A stretch of 9,934 bases of DNA from NCBI GenBank assembly GCA_002686195.1, contig NZAS01000089.1, forward strand, positions 1 to 9,934. The letters are read 5' to 3'. Position 1 is the first letter of the stretch. Each line of letters begins with the position of its first letter. Of this stretch, positions 5,676-9,934 are shown one piece after another. The position numbers and the translations under genes were made by a program. Source of the stretch: Candidatus Pacearchaeota archaeon. GTDB lineage: Archaea > Nanoarchaeota > Nanoarchaeia > Pacearchaeales > GW2011-AR1. The notes under the pieces are model-generated. The model was not told the DNA's origin, did no database searches, and worked only from the letters and a program-made list of their open reading frames with translations.

Positions 5676-6668
5676 ATGGCTAAAGAAACAAAAATATATA
5701 CTCAAGATGATATGACCGAGATGGAGAAGCTTGTTCCTACCATTGAGGAAGAAATGGAAACATTTGGGATGCACATTCATCAAGTCCCAAGTGATAAAGG
5801 GCCTTTTGGAACCGACACACCTGAACCTCGAATAAAGTATAAGAAAGCTCGTAACGAAAGAGTAATAAAAAAGAAAAATGCTTGGATTACTTTAGGGACT
5901 GACCGTCCTGCTGGAGTAGATTCGGGATATGGAGGCCCTGGCGCACAACGAGTCAACAGGATAGATCTGGTAGTAGGGCGCATGTCCTCAGTCCAGCAAA
6001 AATCCGGAACACGTGTGGATAATAGTTTCACGGCAGATGCCGCTAGAATTTATATAAGTCAAGGGACGAAATTAGATGAAGAATTTGGTATTGCCGAAGG
6101 AATGGTAAAAGCTGCAGACATTGAAGGTCATTCGGGAATTGCTATTAAAGCCGATGGAGTGAGGGTAATTGGAAGAGAAGGGATTAAATTGGTGACAGGG
6201 TTTGATACAAATCATGATGAAAAGAACTCCCGCGGCGGAAATATTAGTCGCGCCAACCCTCCTATCGAGCTTATCTCTGGTAATAATACAGAAAGTTATG
6301 AGATGCCTCGTTATGATTCTCCAACAGAGATTAGACTCGAAACAATTAATTATCTTCAACCGGTAGCAATGGGCGACAACACGAGAGAAGCGCTCACAGA
6401 ACTAAGCACTATTATTGATCAAATATGGGATGCATTAAATTCCATAATTTTAGAGCAAAATGCCATCAATAGTGTTATCGGAGTAAACGCCGGCGCAATT
6501 GCTCGATTGGCCGGGATTCCTGCGACAAGCCCTCATGCATTTACAATTTATGGCCGCGCAACTAGCACAATGTGGAAAGCGAGAATAAATAAAATGCTAT
6601 GGGATATTTACTACTTAAAGCCTTACGGCTATAGATATATCTGTAGTAGAAATGTGTTTACAACGTAG
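5676..6668 (+). CDS. Baseplate/spike-associated virion protein (predicted)
   Basis: A 330-residue protein. ATG 5676 is chosen because AAGAGAG at 5666-5672 precedes it, and MAKETKIYTQDDM is a natural N-terminus. The in-frame TTG at 5628 would overlap the peptidase gene. The first 70 residues are charged (EEEMETFGMHIHQVP, then KKARNERVIKKK). The middle is beta-rich and glycine-punctuated: VNRIDLVVGRMSS, FTADAARIYISQ, and residues 153-173 starting SGIAIKADGVRV and ending REGIKLV. Such a pattern suits stacked beta-strands of a spike or fibre-like virion part. Residues about 234-275 form a helix/coiled coil (LSTIIDQIWDALNSIILEQ). The end (INKMLWDIYYLKPYGYRYICSRNVFTT) has the look of a trimerising or docking C-terminus. 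No catalytic motif is seen. Its position right after the hub-like genes suggests a baseplate partner; the exact role is not recognised. Confidence 0.7.
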   Translation: MAKETKIYTQDDMTEMEKLVPTIEEEMETFGMHIHQVPSDKGPFGTDTPEPRIKYKKARNERVIKKKNAWITLGTDRPAGVDSGYGGPGAQRVNRIDLVVGRMSSVQQKSGTRVDNSFTADAARIYISQGTKLDEEFGIAEGMVKAADIEGHSGIAIKADGVRVIGREGIKLVTGFDTNHDEKNSRGGNISRANPPIELISGNNTESYEMPRYDSPTEIRLETINYLQPVAMGDNTREALTELSTIIDQIWDALNSIILEQNAINSVIGVNAGAIARLAGIPATSPHAFTIYGRATSTMWKARINKMLWDIYYLKPYGYRYICSRNVFTT

Positions 6669-6676
6669 TTATAGAT

Positions 6677-6680
6677 AAGG
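6677..6680 (+). promoter_or_regulatory. Ribosome binding site of the giant gene
   Basis: AAGG lies seven bases before ATG 6688, in the 19-base gap after the preceding TAG. This gap and the one at 4405-4423 are the only noticeable intergenic spaces in the structural part. No promoter or terminator hairpin is visible in either. Confidence 0.45.
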
Positions 6681-6687
6681 TAAATAA

Positions 6688-9600
6688 ATGGCACAATCAA
6701 AATTTTTAAAATATCAAGATAAAGACGGTAATGGCTTAATAGATGTTTGTGATGATGTCGTAACAATTCCAGCCGCACAAAACTGTCCTGATTGTTTAAA
6801 AGATCCAACTGCCCTTACAGTAAATTGGAAAACTCGAACCAAAGAAGAGCCGTTCTTAAACCAAAAAATATGTGAATATCAGGTTACGATTGAGACATCA
6901 TATACAACAACGGCTGATGATGCGATTCTCGAAGAAATCGCCGACGGAGTTTTGGATTCTGATGCGGCCGAAGAATCCCTTAACGAAAGATTTGAGGAGT
7001 ATTCCAATGAAGCAATAGAAGCATTATTAGAATATTATGAAAAAGATGATTCCGAAACCTCTCGTTTGGCTATTAAGTCAGTTATTCACTGGGATGCGCT
7101 TACAGCTTATGATTTAGATCCACGTCCCAGTTCAAGATTAAAATTACTTTATTCGGTACCATATACTGATTTAAATGCGCTGGATGATGCGGAAGACGAA
7201 GAAGACACTGAAGACGAGGGGGACGAGATCGAAGTCTCGTATGAGCCTAGTGATCTAGAAATTAAATTAATTCATCTCAGAAAAGGGTTGCAATTATATA
7301 GCAGATATCAAAAAGTGTATACAGCCGTTGATGGCGGAAGTTTATATTATGAAGACTTCGGCGCCGATGTAACATTTTCATTAGATGATTATGGAGACGC
7401 AGGCCTTATTTCAGGAAGATCTATTTTGGGCAATATTATTCCCCAACTAGATGGCTTTTTAAATCAAAAAGGATATGATATCCCCTTCGCCGGAAAGCCA
7501 TTTGGCGGGATCGGACTCGACAAAGTTGTACAACTTGATTTTAAATTTACGCCAGAATATGAATTAAAGAAATTAACCATTTATACTCAAGGGTGCGGTG
7601 AAAAACCAATAATCTTTTCGAAGAAATTAGCGCCATTAAAGAAGAAATCGGCGTTTAAAGACCGTACCGCTATGGCATATTTGGCACAATTAGATGCAAT
7701 GGATCAAGATTTAACCGCAAGAGAACCAGCACCATGGTTAGAATTTGTAATGGAATATACTTATCCTCAATTGTATTCGACGGTTAATGCAGGATATGCA
7801 AACACAGATCCTGTAAACTCGGTAGGCAGTTGTATTGCAGACGCTTTAGCCGAAGAAGGAAAACAATTAGGTCAAGATATTTTAGATGAAGTGTTTAGTA
7901 TTGGAGATGCGGTTGCATATGCATTCCGGAATTCCGTTTGTCAAACCGATCTCAAGAAAACATTAGAAGATTTAAAAGAAATGGACGGTCATTTGTCAAA
8001 GATGGCAAAAATGCAAGTATATGCTTCTATTAAAGATGAAGATCCAATATTTGAAAAAATATGTCTACAACTCATCACTACCGGCACGACCGATTGGGGC
8101 GGTGGCGGCGGGGCCGATGGTTTTTGGAAAAACATTTTTGATCCTATGAAAAAATGTGGGCTATTTGATCTTCTTTTGGGCGCCATGGAATGTTTGTTTG
8201 CTGGACTTTCACTTGAGGAGGCTCTAGCAAGTATTTGCAAATCCGCATTGCGTGCCATGGGAACAGAATACTTAGGTGATTTATTTGTGGGCCTACCTCC
8301 CGATAAGCAAGCGGAATTAAATGATTTAGTTCAAAAGAAGCTAGAATCGGGCGAACTGTTTGACAAAGCCTCCAACGATTTTGCTTATACAGAAAAAGCA
8401 AATGCAGAACCAGATGAAGGAGAATCAGTAGCAGATGCCGCAACGGCCGCAGAGGATCCTCCTTTGGTTGGCAAAATTGAGTTTAAATCGCCCGATAAAA
8501 TTGCCGAAGAAGAAAGAGAGGCCGCCAAAACGGGCACCTCTACATCACGAACATTAGCAGTAGAATATGATCTGGAGACAGCCGGAGTGATTCCTGGCCA
8601 GTCAGCAGATATCGGCTCTGCCGAGACCGCAATAGGCGCCCTCAATAATAAGGTAGTTATTGAAGCATATATAATTGCGCTTTTAGAGATGTATCAGGAC
8701 AAATATTTGGAATTACTAGATATGCTTAATAAGTATCCAGGCGCTCAATTGATAAAAACGATTATAGCCACTTTCCAATGCCCAGTTCCATCTTTTAAGC
8801 CGGATATTGCCGATTTTATTAAAAGCATTCAATTGCCATTTTGTCGCGACAAAGTTCCAATCACTTTACCCCGACTTTTCAATCCAATGGAATTTGATTG
8901 GAGCATTTTTAAACTCATTTTTGAGCTTATTAAAGCAAAAATTTATGAAGCAATCATTAATATTTTAATGATGTTGATGTATAAGCTTTGTGAATTAATA
9001 GGAAATGCAATATGTAAGGCTCTTGAGACAGTAGGAGATATTGCCGGCTCGTTGCCCGCCATGGTGACTGGGCGTACTACCTTCGCGGATGTGGTGCGCG
9101 AATCCATTTGTGGAGAAGACGCAGACGAAGAACAAATCAATGATACAATTGTAGATATGGTAGCCACTCTGGGCGTCGGTGGTGCAGCATTAGCAGACAC
9201 CGATCAAGTAATGAGCTTCACCGAAGACCTTTCTGCAGCCACCACAAGAAGAGAATTAATGTCAGCATTTCTTGGAGATCCATCTAATGAATTCATATCT
9301 ATTGTCGGAACCATTGTAGGGTATGAATATCCTGATTATGAAGCTGCTTTAAGCAATCCTCAGAAAATTGGAAGATTTTTTAAGAACATGGGCAACTTGA
9401 TGCCAGCAGCCTTCAAAGATCATATGTCAGACTTTGTAAACTCTCTTCCCGATCAAGATATGCTCCCGGCCAACCCCACTTTGTGTGCTACACCAGAACA
9501 ACTCGATAATTTTAAAGAGCTTCGTTGCCAACTATTAGACGGCCGCGCAACCAAAGAACAGTGCGATCAGATGTTTGACAATCTTCAACGAGGAATGGTA

Positions 9601-9934
9601 GCAGATTTGGACGACCTAGGAAACGTGATGCAGAACTTTCCTCAATTTTTAGCTGATAGGATGCCGCCAGTTATGTCGGCTCCCGGTTGTGATGATGGTT
9701 TTGTTCCTTATGAATCGGAGGAGGCAGCAAACGTTGCCACTTCCAATTTAAGTAATGAATTAGAGCAGCTAAAACTAGACTTTTCTTATGATATGTTGGG
9801 CAATGGTCCCGGGATGGCTAATTGGGGATTTATCAATATGATCATGTCGGATACGATGGGCAAGCCCTTTACGGCTCATAAAAGAAAATCGTTTTTCATG
9901 AACCGCAGATACGTTGATTTTTATGTTAATTTGG
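6688..9934 (+). CDS. Giant virion protein with N-terminal EF-hand-like loop (partial, 3' end outside window)
   Basis: The frame stays open from ATG 6688 to the window edge: 1082 complete codons, no stop. I checked each codon line. The N-terminus holds DKDGNGLIDVCD (11-22), a textbook EF-hand/dockerin-type calcium loop, followed by CPDC at 33-36. Next come an acidic tract (residues 166-182, almost all Asp/Glu), a mixed alpha/beta part with GRSILGNIIPQLDGF and FGGIGLDKVVQLDFKF, a glycine run WGGGGG (470-475), a low-complexity Ala/Glu/Asp section (about 570-625), and a hydrophobic helical stretch at 736-776 (FDWSIFKLIFELIKAKIY continuing to IINILMMLMYKLCELIGNAIC). Helical, Asp-rich sequence continues to the edge (GMANWGFINMIMSDTMG). 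Cysteines are scattered throughout. I do not recognise a family. Size, position after baseplate-like genes and lack of enzyme motifs point to a large virion protein, perhaps tail/baseplate or one ejected with DNA. This is inference. Confidence 0.8.
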   Translation, partial: MAQSKFLKYQDKDGNGLIDVCDDVVTIPAAQNCPDCLKDPTALTVNWKTRTKEEPFLNQKICEYQVTIETSYTTTADDAILEEIADGVLDSDAAEESLNERFEEYSNEAIEALLEYYEKDDSETSRLAIKSVIHWDALTAYDLDPRPSSRLKLLYSVPYTDLNALDDAEDEEDTEDEGDEIEVSYEPSDLEIKLIHLRKGLQLYSRYQKVYTAVDGGSLYYEDFGADVTFSLDDYGDAGLISGRSILGNIIPQLDGFLNQKGYDIPFAGKPFGGIGLDKVVQLDFKFTPEYELKKLTIYTQGCGEKPIIFSKKLAPLKKKSAFKDRTAMAYLAQLDAMDQDLTAREPAPWLEFVMEYTYPQLYSTVNAGYANTDPVNSVGSCIADALAEEGKQLGQDILDEVFSIGDAVAYAFRNSVCQTDLKKTLEDLKEMDGHLSKMAKMQVYASIKDEDPIFEKICLQLITTGTTDWGGGGGADGFWKNIFDPMKKCGLFDLLLGAMECLFAGLSLEEALASICKSALRAMGTEYLGDLFVGLPPDKQAELNDLVQKKLESGELFDKASNDFAYTEKANAEPDEGESVADAATAAEDPPLVGKIEFKSPDKIAEEEREAAKTGTSTSRTLAVEYDLETAGVIPGQSADIGSAETAIGALNNKVVIEAYIIALLEMYQDKYLELLDMLNKYPGAQLIKTIIATFQCPVPSFKPDIADFIKSIQLPFCRDKVPITLPRLFNPMEFDWSIFKLIFELIKAKIYEAIINILMMLMYKLCELIGNAICKALETVGDIAGSLPAMVTGRTTFADVVRESICGEDADEEQINDTIVDMVATLGVGGAALADTDQVMSFTEDLSAATTRRELMSAFLGDPSNEFISIVGTIVGYEYPDYEAALSNPQKIGRFFKNMGNLMPAAFKDHMSDFVNSLPDQDMLPANPTLCATPEQLDNFKELRCQLLDGRATKEQCDQMFDNLQRGMVADLDDLGNVMQNFPQFLADRMPPVMSAPGCDDGFVPYESEEAANVATSNLSNELEQLKLDFSYDMLGNGPGMANWGFINMIMSDTMGKPFTAHKRKSFFMNRRYVDFYVNL

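Noticed and set aside
6560..6668. Possible frameshift at the end of the 330-aa protein because of its unusual aromatic tail
   Set aside because: The tail ends in a natural-looking SRNVFTT with a proper stop and a good start for the next gene 19 bases later; no alternative frame continues the protein.
6669..6687. Terminator or promoter between the 330-aa gene and the giant gene
   Set aside because: The 19-base gap has no inverted repeat, no T-run and no recognisable promoter boxes.
7989..9200. Several minus-strand open frames of 85-99 codons
   Set aside because: All lie opposite the continuous giant + strand frame, and their composition (Ser/Ala/Pro/Leu runs) is typical of antisense reading.

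Overview
The window looks like part of the genome of a tailed bacteriophage, most likely a T4-like (myovirus-type) phage of an aquatic or marine bacterium. The reasons are: ten consecutive genes on the + strand with almost no intergenic DNA; short start/stop overlaps; AGGAG-type ribosome sites; AT-rich composition; a protein resembling the T4 late sigma factor gp55; and a run of virion proteins, two of which carry peptidoglycan-hydrolase-like domains. The host and phage identity are inferred; no search could be run.

Layout. (1) About 1-1389: the possible tail of an upstream gene, then a sugar-nucleotide pair: a small HxGH nucleotidyltransferase (HldE/RfaE C-terminal or glycerol-3-phosphate cytidylyltransferase type) and an RmlB-like nucleotide-sugar 4,6-dehydratase, joined by a 4-nt ATGA overlap. 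(2) 1400-3170: a compact block of small genes: an unrecognised 67-residue protein, an FmdB-type four-cysteine zinc ribbon, a single-pass membrane protein, a gp55-like late sigma factor, and a 99-residue helical protein of unknown role. (3) 3163-6668: virion genes. Two adjacent proteins share a homologous N-terminal domain of about 180 residues but carry different C-terminal modules. The first has a DUF2272/CHAP-like domain with Ser where CHAP enzymes have the catalytic Cys. The second has an M15-type zinc D-Ala-D-Ala peptidase domain. They resemble split versions of a gp5-like baseplate hub/tail-lysin. A 330-residue protein, probably baseplate- or spike-associated, follows. (4) 6688-9934: the first 1082 codons of a very large open reading frame that leaves the window without a stop. 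It starts with a near-perfect EF-hand-type calcium loop and contains an acidic tract and a long hydrophobic/amphipathic helical stretch. It is probably a large virion protein.

How they fit together. The sigma-like gene sits directly upstream of the structural genes it would be expected to switch on in a T4-type late programme. The hub-like proteins would breach the cell wall during infection. The sugar genes probably feed a modified surface glycan or nucleotide sugar and may belong to a larger cassette that starts before the window. No tRNA, CRISPR, insertion sequence, clear terminator or confident promoter was found. No stretch over 300 bases lacks a gene.
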